DNA of 64,000 nucleotides from Motacilla alba alba (Eukaryota > Chordata > Aves > Passeriformes > Motacillidae). The DNA is taken from assembly GCF_015832195.1 (NCBI RefSeq), contig NC_052028.1, forward strand, positions 1,097,501-1,161,500. Reading direction: 5' to 3'. A program made the position numbers and the translations under genes. The notes under the pieces were generated by a model. It ran no database searches and was not told where the DNA came from. It saw nothing but the letters and a program-made list of their open reading frames with translations. Shown here piece by piece: positions 24,956 to 39,000 of this stretch (its first letter is position 1; each line of letters begins with the position of its first letter).

Positions 24956-27900
24956 AAACTCAGGGATGGAAAAACCAAACATGAGGCCAGCTATAGCTAA
25001 AGGAATAATCATTACCAAGGCAGAGAGTGGAACAGTGCCCATGAGGCCACGCTGGAGGCCAGTTGGTTGTCTGGTAGCTCTGTTTTGTGAATGGAGTGGC
25101 ACAAGGAACTGATAAATATTGATATTACAGCCCCAGAGTGAGTGAAACTTCTGGTAGTGAGGGGCTTCAAGCAGGGAACTGGCAGCAGTGTGGCAGGTAG
25201 GATTGCATTGGGCATGATGTGGGATCCTCACCTTGTGGTGTGCTGTTTTTCCCAAAGAACAGCCAGTTTCTCAGCAGTCTGTGCCCTGTTATGGAATAGG
25301 TCTGCATATGACTGTATATACTTAAGAAGAATTTTTGTGTGGAGCTGATGTTGAGCAAATGAGACTTTGGTGCAAATTAGGGTAGGAGAGGCACGTTGGT
25401 TCACCCTGTTCTAAAGTAGCCTTCAATAGCTAGTTTAAGGGAGAGGCTGAAACTAAGGAGCTTGGTAGGTGGGTAGATGCTGAAGGATCAGGAGAAGAAA
25501 AAAAATTTTTTTTTTAACCTGGATGTTACCTGAGGGGAGATTGTAGGCATTACAGTTCTGTCATTGCCGTTGTTCCGCAGAAGGTCAAGAGGACATTTAG
25601 GTAAATACTAAATTTGTGGCTTTTCATTTAAGTCAGTAGGGGTCAATGCTGTTAGGAACACGTGGCCTTGATGGCTTATGTGGTTTTCTGTGCTCCGCCT
25701 TCTACTGCTGTTCCCACTTCCTGAAGGGCTCAGAGTTTTCATTCACTTTATTCTGGGCACTTGTAGAGGTGATATCTATGCAGATCTAAGGCTCTAGGGG
25801 GGAGAGTCTTTTTCTATATCTTTCTCTGGTTGATATAACCTGAGCACAGGAGATCCACTTAAATAAATGGTCTGCACAAGGGCTGCACTAGCAATGTAGC
25901 TTTACAGAGCCACAAAGGTCAGTTGAATTTTTCATGTAAACAGGGCTGAGCTGTGTGCCTATAAAATGGTGTTTAACCTGCGTAACACTGAGCAGGTCAG
26001 TATTCATCTTAGCAAAGTGCTCTTGAGATCTCCAGCTGAAGCTGTAGGTGGGTAAATGTTTTTTTTAATTGACTGGAATATTGAATTCAGAGCCAGTGTT
26101 GTTGAACAGCAGAGGACAGAGCTGTGGTGTGCTCAGAAGCAAGAAGGTGAAAGTGGGTGTGAGTGCAACTAATCAAGATGTACAAGCTGCCAGTTTTTGC
26201 CCTCTTTCTTGCAAGTATGTCCTTGTAATGTATACTTGTAAAACTAATTTCTTTTAGCATGACTTAAAGACCTAGAGAGTCTCGCTGCTCAATGCTGAAG
26301 AGTTGCTCCTGATCCTGGATAATTTATGATGGGCTGTGGGTGTGTGTGCAAGTGACACATCTCATAATAACTTCACTTACAAACCTTAGCGTTCATTCCA
26401 ACCAGTACCTGGTGTCCAGGTGTTTTGGAGTCTAAGCATCCTGAAATTTCAATTATTTATTCATTTCAAAGGTGAGAAGTTGAACAGTGAACTGTAAGTG
26501 GTGCACAGAGGGCTTGATGTGTTCTAATTGCCATAGCTGAGAGGTCTGTCCTGCCGTGACCCTCATCAGGAGGTTATGGTTGTACTGGTCCCATCAACTT
26601 TTTATTAGTCTAGCCCTTGTCTGAGGCCCTAAGTTATGAGCCCAACCTGGTCTTGCCTGAGCTGACTGGTAGCAACAACTGAAGGAGGGAATAAAGCAGG
26701 AGCTCTGCTTGTTGCACTCTTGAGCAGTGTCCTCTGGCTCTTGGATGCCTTTGTGGAGTGATGAATGCTCTAGGATGGGGTTTGGTGTCTTCTTCTGGTT
26801 CTCTGGTCATAATTACCAAGCCCCACCACTTTTCTTTTTACTGATCCCTACAATCATTTATCATCATTTATCTTCCCTCCCTCATATCCTCCCCTACCTT
26901 TTTCCTGGGTGGTGGCAGCGTGTAAAGCCATCCCTAAAAGAGAAAGCAACAGGCAGGCAGTAAAACAAGCAATAAAACCATGAGAGAAGAGCAAACAAGT
27001 AGCATTGGTTCCCTGAGGTTCTCTCAGGGAAGGCTCTCTCTCTGCCTGGCTCCAGCAGTTTAGGAGCTTCCTGAGGCAGCATTTGGAGCCTGGACTGGCT
27101 GTTCTGCAGGTGTGCCCGGTGGCCACAATGGCCAGGGCTGGCAGGAGCCCACATGGCCTCTGGCTCTGACAATCCTGGCTGCAGGTGCAGAGCAACTCTC
27201 CCGTCATTGTCTTCAGCCGATGACTTAATGGCTTTTAAATTTAGAAACTTTGTGAGTTAAACAACTTCATACAAGCTACAAGTAAAATGGAAGATTTTTT
27301 TTCAGACTATTCTTTTTGAGTGAAAAGCAGGAATCTGGTTTGGCTCTATGAGAGGCTTTAGAGTGGTTTAAATGTTGGTACAAAGTATGGCTTTGTAGTT
27401 CCTGCCACTTCCACTCTTTGGAAGATGTGTTTAATTAGAAACCATTGCCCTTGCAGCTGGAAACACATTTCTGGAGTAACGTTAAACAGTGCATCCTGAA
27501 AGTGGAGATGTAGAGAAGCCTTTTTGGACAGTGGGCACAGCCTGTGTTTGTTACTCCATGACACTTCACTGCTGCTGGAGTCCTCAGTCATTCCCCTCTG
27601 ACTTTGTACAAGTATAGAGAAGACTGCAGTAGGATTGTGAACAGGGGGTTTTCCCCTCTCTCCTAGCTGGGGGTTAGGGAGAAAAAATAATTACATAAAA
27701 TCCAGTAAGAGTAGCACAAAAAATAAAAAAGCTAGAGGGTTTGTATGTACCAAAACAGAATAATGAAGATTACTTGTGCAGGGTTCAAAGCTTATAACCT
27801 CACGGAGAAAAAGGTAATTTCTGGTCTTTATGCTTCAGTACTTTAGTATCAGGTCTTCTCAGCTGGTTTACTTAGTTTACAGAACTGGTTAAGACAATTT

Positions 27901-28252
27901 GAATATGATTATTTGATTAACAGAGTATTATTGTGGACTTAGGGAAAAGTCAGTGCCTGCCAGTGAAAGGTGCGGTGTTCAGCAGAACCAGAGGCAAAGC
28001 GCTGGTGCAAAGCCAATGGAACAGGATTTTTTAGCTCATCTGGTTTTTGTTCTGTAGGTTTCGTGTTCCTGGGGGTGAAAAGAAGGGGTGGAGAGAGAAA
28101 AATGTGTCTTTAATCAGATGTGAGTTCTGCTTAGTAAATGGCTGTGTTACTACATTTTTTTTTCCCCCAGCAAGACTATCTAAGCAGCGACTCCTTTTTT
28201 TTCAAACCTGGTTCCTTCTTGTTGCTTCTGTGGAATGTGGGTGGGACAGTGG

Positions 28253-28253
<1 letters not shown>

Positions 28254-28288
<35 letters not shown>
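28254..28288. repeat. 35-base poly(T) tract
   Basis: Uninterrupted T35 followed by AAACAG. It could be the reversed poly(A) of an old retrocopy, but no gene-derived sequence is recognisable on its left side. Confidence 0.95.
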
Positions 28289-28292
<4 letters not shown>

Positions 28293-29257
28293 AGAAGTGG
28301 CTTTAGTTGGTCATCTATCTGTGAAGACAGTGACTCAAAAGGATTCCTGCCCAGGCAGGTCATGGTTAGCTCTGGCTACCATGCATCGTGGTGCACCCTT
28401 AGTGAGTTTGTACTTGACAGAAGGTGGTTATGGCTGTGCAGGAACTCTGGGAAGCATCCAAAAATGCATCACACCACTGTGTTTTTATTGTGACTTGCTT
28501 TGCTCTTCTGGAGAGGCTGTGAAGTTCTCACCAGTCAGTGCCCCAGTGTTCCAGCATCTGCAGCCTTGAGGGGATGGGGTGTCAGAGCATCCTGCCTTAG
28601 TGTGGGCACTGAGCGGTGCTTCACTCCTCCAAGCCATGTTTGTGCAGCCCATTCATGGTCACTCTTTCTTTTGGGGTTTGTTTTTGTGAATTCCCCCTTC
28701 CCCCTCCCAAACACACAGCATGAGCTGCAAGTTGAGAGTTGTCTGAGGGCATATGGTGATGGTGCAATTCTTCCTGTCAGAGGATCTCATTGTTTATAGC
28801 TGAGAGATGTTGCTGAAGGTTGCCCTGAGCATGAAGTGAAAATCTCGGCCTCATCACCTGTGGGGTTTGTTACTTTTTTCTTTAAAAAAAAAAAAACCTG
28901 CTTTGTAATTTTTAGCTAAGACTGACAGAGTGTTCCTGAATCAAAGTGGAGGATTGCAAAAGGACTTCTGAAGGAGTTTTTGTAGGAAACTTAGAAAACA
29001 TTTTACTTTGTAGAGTCTTCACACTAATGTTCTCCTTTTGCTTCAGTGGGTGCTTCTAGTAGGTTTTGCAAAAGGAGAAAACTGGGAAACTTTTTCCATT
29101 CTTAAAACACAGAAGTTTTTGTTACTTGGTCCTTAGTTGCTGCTGTGCTGAGCATGCAACTGAGAAAGGATATGGAATTTAGTCTCTAGTAATACAAGGC
29201 TGTCCATTTGCTCCATGTTTAAGTAAATTTTCATTAGCCCCCTAATTATAGGGAGTC

Positions 29258-29282
29258 TTTTTTTTTTCTTTTTTTTTTTTTT
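29258..29282. repeat. Interrupted poly(T) tract
   Basis: T-rich run broken by a single C. A simple repeat without other features. Confidence 0.85.
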
Positions 29283-32224
29283 AAACACGTGTCGGCTCTA
29301 ACAGCTCCATTATTTGTGGACTCCTGACAGTTTTAAATTGCTAATGAAGGTGTAGATTTCGAAGATGTGGTCAGCTAAAAGCACTGAAGGGTATTGCATA
29401 ACAACATATCAATTTAGGAATGAAAATGCAGTTTGAGTGGGGTCAGATTCTGGTTATTTCTGACTCTTTAGCATAAACAGCACTTTTTATTGCAGGTTGA
29501 GTGCTGAAGAAGATCAGAACAAAAATTCCTGGGTTTTCTTTTCCCTTTATTGCCAGCCATCAGTGAGGTTTTGCAGGCTAAGCAAGAATCAATTTTGCAG
29601 CTGTGGCAAATTCTTCTGCCAACTGATAAAGTGGACTAATTTATAACAACCTTTTTCTTATTTAACGTGTAGTTGTGGCAAAAATTATCTTGTTAAAAGG
29701 TTGCCCCTTCTTGCATTCTTTGTTAACTTAAGGTTGGTAATTGGAACCTGCGCTGGTGTTCTTTGGGATTTGAAGAGCCATGCTCTGAAGCCACAGCCTA
29801 GTTATTATATGTGCACTGACTGTGTGTCCCTAGGGTCTGAAATGTGTGCTGTGGTTCAGAGTGTGCCAGAACTGCTGTTCTTTAATTTTTTCTCGATGAT
29901 TTTAGGGGAACTTCACGGAATTTTCTGCCTCGAGTGGAAAGAGGCACTGAGGTTGGAAGGACTCGTGGTAGTTGAATTCAAGTGGTCCAGTAGAAGCACA
30001 AGACCCTCCTGGGTTCTGACATCCTGTCTCCAGGCTGAGCCCCCTTGTTTTGCTTCAGTGTGAACCTACAGTTTGAGCCTACAGCTTCAGTGTAAGAGAT
30101 GTGGCTGAGTAAGGGCTGGGTTTGGGAGGTTGAAGTTGCCATCACTGCAGGGATAAGCTCAGGAGAGATGTTGCTGTTTGCTTAAAATGCAGGTGTGGTG
30201 TCCTTCTGCATGGCCATAGCCTCGCAGTGCTGACCCACAGAGCAGCTCAATACAGCAGTTACAGTTCCAGTGGTTACTTGTTCTGATTTGGGAAGTTATC
30301 TTTCATGGTGTTAGTGCAGTTCTTCAGCACGAAATGCACCAACATCCATGTGAAAGCAGAGTGACTGGTTATTATTCATAACAGTACTAGCTTGCTGGTC
30401 ATGGCACATCCTTTTTTTCCAAATACAAAGTTTTTCAGCCAGAATATAAAAATTGATCTTAGTTATAGAGGAGAGTCTCTTTTTTAGAAAGAGTATGTGT
30501 GTCTTTCAAAGCACTCTTTATTCCTTCTCAGTCTTCTTTTTGGAGTTGGGATCATGCATGAGTTTTGGAAACTGAAAACTGCTGAAATGAATTGAAAGTT
30601 TGGGACATACCAGGCTATCCATCTGAACAGTTAAATGGGTATAAGGCTGAGTTTGGGTCCTGTATTCTTTCAGGGTGTCATCCATGAACTGAAGCCTTAG
30701 TGTGACATAAATAAGTCACTCATTACTCGTGCTGCCTGTGATTTGTCTTCCATGCACTTCCTTTCTACATCCTTTGTAGTAAAACAATTCTGTCAGAAAG
30801 AAAACTATCAGAGTTGAACACTTGTATAACAGGAGGCAAGAAGCTGATGTTGGCAACAGCATTTCCAAAGCAAACTTCTTATTTGCCATTGTGAAATCTC
30901 TGCTGAGGTCCCAGGACCGGTACAGTGAAGCTGCTTGTGCAGCGCATGCCTGCATCCCCTAAGCAGCAGCTGAACCTGAGTGAAAGAGTGAAAACCTGGA
31001 GGGACAGAGCACGTTCCTGGTTCTGACGGAAGATGAATGGCTTGAATCCCCAGCACTGTGGCAGTTTGGAAGCTGCAAGGAGATAGCACAGACTGCATGG
31101 GGGAGAGTGAGGCATCTTCATCTGCTGCTGTGCCCACTCCCCTGTGGGCTGGGCTGGGCAGTGCTGCCACAGGGAAAAGGTGAGGGGCTCCCTGTGGCTG
31201 CTGGCTCTGCTGGGAGACAACACCCACACGGGAGAGAAAACAGAGCCGGGAATTTCCTGGATTTTTGTAGGGACACTGGATCAGGGTTCGCCTCTCAATT
31301 CAGTAGCAAGGTCTAAAGGAGTGGAGAATAGAGAAGCATTTGTTTGTTACTGGCTGTGCCAGGCTGTCTGATGAGCGTTTCAGATGCCTCTATGGGTCTT
31401 CTCCACAAGAGCAGCAGAGAAAAATTTATGAAAGCAGATTAAGAGACCTGGACCTGGGATGGCACTGGTGAGGAATAGGCTTATCTGAACCTGAATATTG
31501 TCTCTTTTCTTGGGTGGTTACTGCAGTTTGTGGGGGAAAAAACCCTAAACAAAAGCTATAGCAGAGTTGAATATACTTGAGTGGCTGGAAATTCCATCAA
31601 GGAAAGCATGGTTATTGGTTTCTACAGAAGGTTGCTTCTTTACTCAGTGAAGTTATTTCTCACATATTTTTCCATGATTTGTAGAGCTACCACACTTGAA
31701 AGTTTAGTAAAATTGTATTCAATGAAAACCAAGAGTTTGGGATGAGGTTGAGATGATCTTACCTTGACACCAAAGCTGGGCAAGGCCAGTGTATCTACTC
31801 ACACCTCAGAACGTGGAGGCACTCCAGACTTTAGTAACACAGACGCAGTACATCCCACCTGTGTCACTGAGATCTGGGTCTCATAAGACAAGTTCAACTC
31901 AAACTCATCTGGCACATACAAATAGGAGCTTTGCCACAACATGACATCTGAGTTTGTATTAATACTTCAGACTGTGAAATTTTAGCAGTAAGGATTTCTA
32001 ATGAGGTAGTACCTGCGTGGCATTTGTGGTGGGGGACAGGATTTGGTAGCTGAGCAGATGGAGTATAAGGTTTAAGGCTATGTTAGAAGAGTGTCTCTGT
32101 TTTTAGTTGTGTATACTTGATGTTAAATAAAACCAGCTTAAATAAAGCCTGCTTAAATCCTCCTTGAAAAGCATTACATACAGCAAACATCCCTGACTTC
32201 AGCTATTTGGCTGCTGAGTGTTGC

Positions 32225-32292
32225 TTTATTTGTGGAACAGGGCAGAAAAATTAATTTGGATACTGTGAAGGAAAAGAATAGAACTTTTTATT
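32225..32292 (-). terminator. Candidate poly(A) signals of antisense gene
   Basis: TTTATT occurs at 32225-32230 and 32287-32292, that is AATAAA on the minus strand, about 470-540 bases downstream of the minus-strand stop codon at 32763. The spacing suits a short 3' untranslated region. AATAAA is common in AT-rich DNA, so this is only consistent with the proposed gene. Confidence 0.25.
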
Positions 32293-32762
32293 TTATGGAT
32301 TCTCCTAGTTATATGAAAAACCAGTTTTGAGTTGTCAATGGGCCATATGAAGCCCCAGCATGCGAGCTGAGTTTTACTGAAGTGTGTCTTAATCTCTTTG
32401 AAACCAAAACTGTTCGGAAGATTTGTATTAATGGTATGTGTTAGATACCCAGCTCCTGAAGATCTTTGTGCTCTTGTCTGCCACCTTCAGCAGGGGTCAA
32501 GGATCCCTGCTGGTTGTCAGGTGGGTTGGGTATTTGGGTAACAAGCCAAGCAAAAGGATTCCACTGGGAACAAGCGGTCTGGTTCTTTTTCTGTCTGGAA
32601 GATAAAGCTGGGTTATTGTGTTGTGAACCCCACCATGTTCCATCCCCAGGACCTGGGTGATGGAGTCATTATTCAGTACAGACTATCTAGAGACAGTCTG
32701 GAAGCATGGTAGGAGACCAGATTATCATTCAAAATGAGTGAGACATATGAGAGAAAAAAGCT

Positions 32763-33013
32763 TCAAAAAACTGTATTGAAGTACCTCCTTCTGCTCCTGG
32801 GCACATCAACCCCGCAGAATGGGGAGCAGCTGAGGAGTCCAGGAAGGGTGTTCAGATAGAGAATGTCCTCCCAGGTATAAAATGTTCTTGTCCCATCTTC
32901 TGTGTTAGGCATTTTGGCTAGCTCAGTGCTGTAATTCAGTATGTGGTCTGTTGTGCCTGGCAAGGTCAGCTCCTCTCTGTGCCAGTCAGACCTTTCCTTG
33001 AGCACTGGCTTCT
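32763..33013 (-). CDS. Antisense gene, terminal coding exon
   Basis: The acceptor is strong on the minus strand: TTCTTGGTTTTTCCCAG before 33013. The exon opens with two bases that complete a codon begun in the previous exon, then encodes 82 residues to a TGA at 32763-32765. Recognisable stretches are KPVLKERSDWHREELTLPG, TTDHILNYSTELAKMPN and TFYTWEDILYLNTLPG, ending SRRRYFNTVF. It is soluble-looking and rich in Trp, Tyr and charged residues, unlike translations of non-coding DNA around it. No homologue is recognised. It is the best single segment of the proposed gene because the open frame, acceptor and phase all agree. Confidence 0.6.
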
Positions 33014-36000
33014 CTGGGAAAAACCAAGAAATCAGTGAGTGCAGCTAAAAACTTTTAGAAAACAGCCTGGCAAGAGTTAAAATGTGAAGACTGACAGCAG
33101 ATGTTCTGTTAAAGACTTTCAGGTAGCACAAGGTGATGGGACTGAAGGAGATGGACAGTTATTTTCTTGCTGTGTAACCCAAGAGATTTACCCTTGCCTG
33201 AAGGTAGGGTGACTGCAGGATGGTTTGGTACTGGGCAGGTGGAATGGACTCACTCAGTAGTGTCTGAGATAGAGCCAGCACTGCCTTCAGGTGTGTGTGT
33301 GGGAGTGCAACCTGGAAGAACGGGACCCTGAAGACTTAGGCCTTTTTGTGATTTGTTGGGGGGCAGAGCTTGCTGTTCAAACTGTGCTTCTTCACGGGCT
33401 TTTGGAAAAGCCTTGGGTGCCTTCAGGGCACTTCTGCAAAGCAGCTGCAGAGCTGCATTCCTCTGCTTGCCAATATGTAAAAATTATTTGCATGCCAGTA
33501 TTATGGGAGTAAGTATCTGAAATTATTCCTAAAACCTTGAATTTCCAGTTTTTGAGAACGCTCAGACCTACAGTTGTGGCTTTTGGAAGGAGTACTGTGT
33601 GTACATCACCCTTGGTGTGCTCCGGGCAGCCCCAGCAGCTCAGACGTCCCTCTGCTTGTCCTTCTTTCCAAGCAGGGCTGGGGCCTGCCCTGGGGCACAC
33701 TTCAGAATCAGAGCTCATCTCCTTGTTGTTCCTTCCCTGTGCAGTCCCACCTCCTCCATCAGGACAGGAACCTGGGAAGGAAAGTTTTAGTTACCCGCTT
33801 ACTCTGAGACCTGCTTACTCTGAGACAGAGCTCCCTGCAGCGGCTCACACCTCTGCCAGCGTGGGTCTGTTTGGGCAGGGAGAGGAGCAGTTGGATGGCA
33901 ACAGCAGTTGGTTGAGGCAGAATGAAGACCTGTCCTTAATCTTTAGCTGTTGATGAGATCTTGGCTGTTTGTAGAAAGCAAGCGAGAATTGTCCAGGGGT
34001 GTTTCTGCTTGCAAATCATTGGCTGGAGCAGAGCTCTGAAAGGGTTTCTTTAAACCCCTGTGCTTCTCCTGCCCTCATGTCCTTGCCAGTGCACTAAGCC
34101 CCAGTGAGACACTGCATTACTATTGAAATCTCTATTGCAATAATGAGCACCATCATGAACAGGAAAATAACCCAAAGGGTTTGCAGTTCACGTGCTGGGC
34201 TGGTGAGCATGGTTGGAGCTTCACACGTCTGAGCATCAAATGTGTGGGATGGGCATTCCTGCTCCCTGCAGAAGCTCTGTTTGATGCTCAGTTTTCAGTG
34301 GCTCCTGGTTCAGCTTGGCTGTGGCATACAGCTTTGCCCTGTGTTCCCACTGCAGTGGCTTTGCCAAGGATGCCAGCTGATGGTGCCATCTCCCCTTGCC
34401 ATAGCGGTGTGTGTGGTGGCACGGTGAGCCAGATGGGCATCTCAGCCCACCTTGCAAAAATGGATTTCTTTCCCTTCAGCCAAATCAGTCCTTCCCCATC
34501 TGGTTAATCGCTCAGGCGTGGGGAAAGCTGTGCCAGTACGGAGGGGGTGTGATGTGCAAACGGGAATGAGTTCCTGGAGGGGTGTGGGAGGATGAACATT
34601 GGTCCTTAAGCAGCTTTTCTGCTGCTTATGAAACCACAGGCTGGGCAACCTCAACTCCCTGTGCAGTGGTGTTGTTCTATATATTCCTGCACTTGAGATT
34701 CAGCGCCGCTCACTCTTCTGCCGTGTGGTCCGTGCTGCTTTGTCCCTGAAATTAGTGGGGCTGGGGCATGGAGAACCTTTTCCATGTCAGTTGGGCTGTC
34801 CCAGCTATCAAGCCAGTGCTGCGCTGCTCTGCTGTGGGTTCCTCTTCCAGAGGATGTCCTCTTTCCCTGTCGGTATTGGAATAATTGGAATAATGGAAGA
34901 GGGTTGTGGTGTGCTCTCCAGGAGCCAAGGATTAAGCACTCTGTTCCAGTATCCCATGAGGTGGTTTGCCACTTGTTACCATATTTGAATTCACTGAGGG
35001 AGAGCTTGAGCAGTCACAGGAAAAAGGCAAGTTCCAGAGAACTAGAGGGAATCCCAGCCATGCTGTACCATGGCCCTGACAGTTGTGCTCTTTTCCCCTA
35101 AACCCATCTCACCCATGTGTTGGTAACTTACAGCCTCTTCCTGTGTTCTCCACAGTTTAATTTAATAGAATAAACATATTTATTGTAATGTACCAATGAT
35201 ATCCAAGCCCTTGCTGCCAAACAGGCTATTTGATACCAAGCTTTGCTTCTTAGATAAATTTCAATAGCACTGCTACTAAGTGGTTTTTATAGACCATTAC
35301 TTTTGGCCAATTCACGAACTATCATACTAACGTGTTTTCAGATGAATTGCCTTTATTATCCTACTAATACAATTAGCGTATCTTCTCATGGTTACCTCGT
35401 CCTGCACATTGTTTCTGCAAGAGGTGTAACAGCATTAACTACATAGAAAAAGCCTTTCTTAAGAAACCTGCTGGGCTTTCTATAGCTCTGGCTCTGTTTC
35501 TCAGAAACCACAAAGGTTGTCAGTGTATTTTTCTTGGCTTCTTATGTAGGAAGCATTTGTACTGAGCTAATGGAGAGGGAATAAACCCTCTTCCGTGAAA
35601 TTCCTTGTGGGGGGTGGGAAGCTACCTGGGGGTGAAGGGCATTTCACAGCATGCTCTGTGCCAGCATCTGGGCTGTGGCACAAGCCAGTAGGTGAATGAA
35701 ATAAGAAGAGGGGGTGATTGAGAGAGAAGGTTCATTAGTGAGTTCACAGTGCTTTGTGGTTCCTGTCAGAGGTAAGGGAGGACGGGAGGTGACCGCCTTC
35801 CACCATCCTGTGGCTCCTTGGAGGCTCTGGAGCTGTGGTGTGGCTTGTGCTCTGGAGCTGGGAGCCTTCCCCTGCACCCACTGCTTTTTCAGTGCAAACC
35901 ATCAGAAGGGTTGCATGTATGCCAGCATCAAGTGGGCTCATTCTAGTCTCTCTCTTTTTAAGCTTTTGGCTTTTAAAGTTTTTTTCTCCCAGCAGTGTGG

Positions 36001-39000
36001 GCACTTGGAGTGTGGGTGTAGTGGAGAGCTGAATGCAGCTGGGTGAACGGTCCTGCCTTGCACCTTGTGAAGCTGTACTTCAGTGTGTCAGCTTTGGTCA
36101 GCAGTGCTGAAGTGGGTTCTCAGTCTCTGCTGTGGTGCCTGTGGTGTGGGCACCCTGGGATGGCTGGGGAGCAGCCCTGAGGCCTGGCTGAGCTCCTCCA
36201 GTGCCCTAGAGCTTCCATTCTTCCCTTGGGAACAAGCAGCCCTCCTGTGCACAATTAGCTGTTGGGGTCAGGAGAGAGTAGTTGCTTGTTGGTACGTGTT
36301 GTAAACATTGTTGGTTACCAAAATTAGTGCCTTGCCTCCTGCTTTTTAAAAATAACGGGATGTTGTGCTCGTCTGGCAGCTTGGGGACATCTGGTGCTGT
36401 CAGAGCAACGTGACTGCTGAGATGCTGTGCAGGCAATGCCCTGGTCAGAGAAAGATTAAAAATATCAGCAAATAAGCTTTAAAATTACCTCAGCAGTAGG
36501 TGTTTAGGAAGATGGGTGGATGGAGATTTAGAAAATCTATTTGTCTTCCTGACTTATTTTTAAAAATAAAGAGTTACAAATGTAGTTTTAGTCTAATCTT
36601 GAATTTTGAGGTCAGCCCAAAGCAGGAATAGCTAGAATGTATTATGTCTGAAGTGACATGAATTGGTTTTATGAATCTCCAGTACTTTAAATCCATTTTT
36701 TTACTGAAATTATTGTTCACTTTATTATTTTGTTGCAATGTGCAGCATCATAGTGTTAATCCACTGATTTGTTGTAGTTCCTTATTTTTAGTTCTATTTT
36801 TTTAGACTGCTGGTCTCAACAGCACAGCTATTTTAGTAGTTTCACTCAACTTTTCCCTTAAGTATGTTTGCTGTTCCATTGGGATGTTGATATAAAACTG
36901 TAACGGGAAGGAATGGCTCAGTGACAGCTTTGAACAGATCTCTTCATGCAAATCTGCTTTTCCCTCCTATGCAAATGTTAAGGAGAAGTGTAATAGATAT
37001 GTAAGCTGTTAAGTATGAACCAGCTGGATTTTCTGGCTTTGTGAGGCTTATATTCACTCCTTTACCTCTGTATTCCCCAAAGGTGAACCGGATGAAGGGG
37101 GAGGGTGTGTGGGTTGGGTTAAACCTGGCTCCTGCTTTGGTAGAGCCTTTGGGCAGTGACTGGTGGTAGAGCTGAGGACGTGGGCAGCATCCAGAGCTGC
37201 TGAAGTCAGGGGCTCCTCTCCCTTCTGCTCCCCCAGGCCTTGGGCTGTGTCTGAGAGCTGGCCCTGGAAGGGAGGCATTGCAAAATGGCCAGGGGCCACC
37301 CAGCTTCATGGGCAAAGTGCCCCCACTACCTGTGGTACTTCTCCATTGCTCAGGGACCACCAGTGAGTGACTCAGGCACTGCTGATTTTGTCGTTGCTCT
37401 GATAAAACAGTGCGGCTTTGGGTAGGTTTGTGTGTGGGTTTATTTGCTTTTGGTTTTATTTTCTAACCAAAATGTGCAGGTAGTATCTGTGTATTGTAAT
37501 AACATTTTCTCAGACTCATACAATTTGAATCAAAGCTGATGTTTCTGGAGATGCTGTAACTTCCACTTACACTAAGTGGATGTTTTGTGTTTAACAGGCT
37601 GCATTTTAATTTATTTTAAAGATGCATTAACAATAAAAAATGGTATTAATCTAGCTCTTTTTCTTCTGGCAGAAATGACTGCTGTCACTGCAGCCAATGT
37701 GAACTTCAAATGGGACCCCAAAAGCCTGGAGATAAGGACACTGGCAGTTGAAAGGCTGCTCGAGCCTCTTGTTACACAGGTAGGAAAAATATGGGGTAAA
37801 AAAACCAGTCACAAGCATGATTGCCTGTTTTGGTGTTTTAATTAAGTCACAAAGCTTAAATTCTAGGTCTAAAACACTACAAACTAAAAAGAAAAAAGTC
37901 TACAAGCCGTTTCTTTTCTCAGTTTCATTGAACAGTCACTGGCTGTTCAGGGAAACTGTGCTGCTTCAGCACCTGATAAGACACAGTAGTTACTGACATG
38001 CATTTCTGCACTTCTGATTGAAATAATGTTCCATGCCTATACTTTGTGCTGGATTTGTGAATAAAAGCTTCTTTCTGTGTGGTGTATATGCTGCAGTGGA
38101 AAGCACCGAAGAGCACAGGAAGGCTGGAGTATGTCTTGTAAATGGGAGCTGTGTGTATTGGGTGTTTTGGAAATTCTTGGAAGAGACTTTCTAGGAGGTC
38201 TGGAAGAGAAGGTACACAGGAGACAGTTCACTTGTTGTCTTCAGCATTGTTTTCCTGGAATGTGAAATGTCTAAAATGACAGAATGAGCTGGACACAATT
38301 CCTGCTAAGTACAGATGGGAATGATCAAGTTTTGTTCCCAGTATAATCCCCTTTAGTCACTAAACTGCTGTCTGTACCTGCGACTTGTTTCCTCTGGGTC
38401 CTCGGGTGGGCAGTTATCCAACTGATGAGGCTTTTTAGCTGAAGTTACTGATGGAGTCTTTGCTTAAGAGAATTTGTCCTAATTAGGCAAACTTAACTGA
38501 GCAAACTTGTTCACAGGACCTTTTTCACCCAGTTGAGTGTCTGTAACTTAGTCCTCAAGGAATAAGCCAACAGGCTGTACTGGCAATCCCCAGTTTTCTG
38601 AACGATGTGACTGGCAAAATACAGAGGGAACTGGAGCAAATTGCCTTGTTGCAACTTGTTCTTTATTTGTAGAACACGATGAACTGAGAGTACCCAGTAC
38701 AAATGCTCCCCATTAACCAACCACGATATTCCCAGCTGATGGCTTTCCCTCTCTGCATCAGCCAGCTGGGAAGATGGATTCGGCTCTGAGGACCTTTATG
38801 TCAGCAGTCCTTGGGCTTTCCAGAGTAGTAATTTTTTTAGTGTTGTAATTTAATGTCCCTCTGAAGCAGCTTTGTGTGTGTTTTCTGAGGTTTTCCAAAA
38901 AGGAGAGGAAAGAATAAGACAAATGGAGAAGTGTGTGTGGATTTTGTGACATGCCTGTGTTGGATGCAAGGGGGTGGATCCTGATCCTAAGCTCAGGGGT

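Larger units (their letters stand above)
21080..37672 (+). other. CTNNA1: CTNNA1 intron 1
   Basis: About 16.6 kb if exon 1 is placed correctly. The acceptor at its end is strong: a pyrimidine run, then TTCTTCTGGCAG before 37673. It contains two CR1 fragments, long T tracts at 28254-28288 and 29258-29282, and two minus-strand exon-like segments at 33013-32763 and 37171-37066 that belong to the antisense gene proposed here. Otherwise it is AT-rich unique-looking sequence without sense-strand exons I can support. Confidence 0.7.

Noticed and set aside
29900..30060. Possible antisense CR1 remnant (GAGGTTGGAAGGACTCGTGG)
   Set aside because: Only a short similarity to the CR1 3' block. The diagnostic neighbouring blocks and octamer tail are missing.
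33792..33889. Minus-strand segment between an AAACAG acceptor and duplicated CAGAGTAAGC donors
   Set aside because: The donors arise from a 16-17 bp tandem duplication, and no reading frame fits between the flanking exons without breaking the phase match.
34236..34457. Minus-strand frame reading KPLQWEHRAKLYATAKLNQE, considered as another exon of the antisense gene
   Set aside because: Looks protein-like but has no usable donor, and it ends in its own stop. The exon at 37171-37066 already joins the terminal exon in phase without it.
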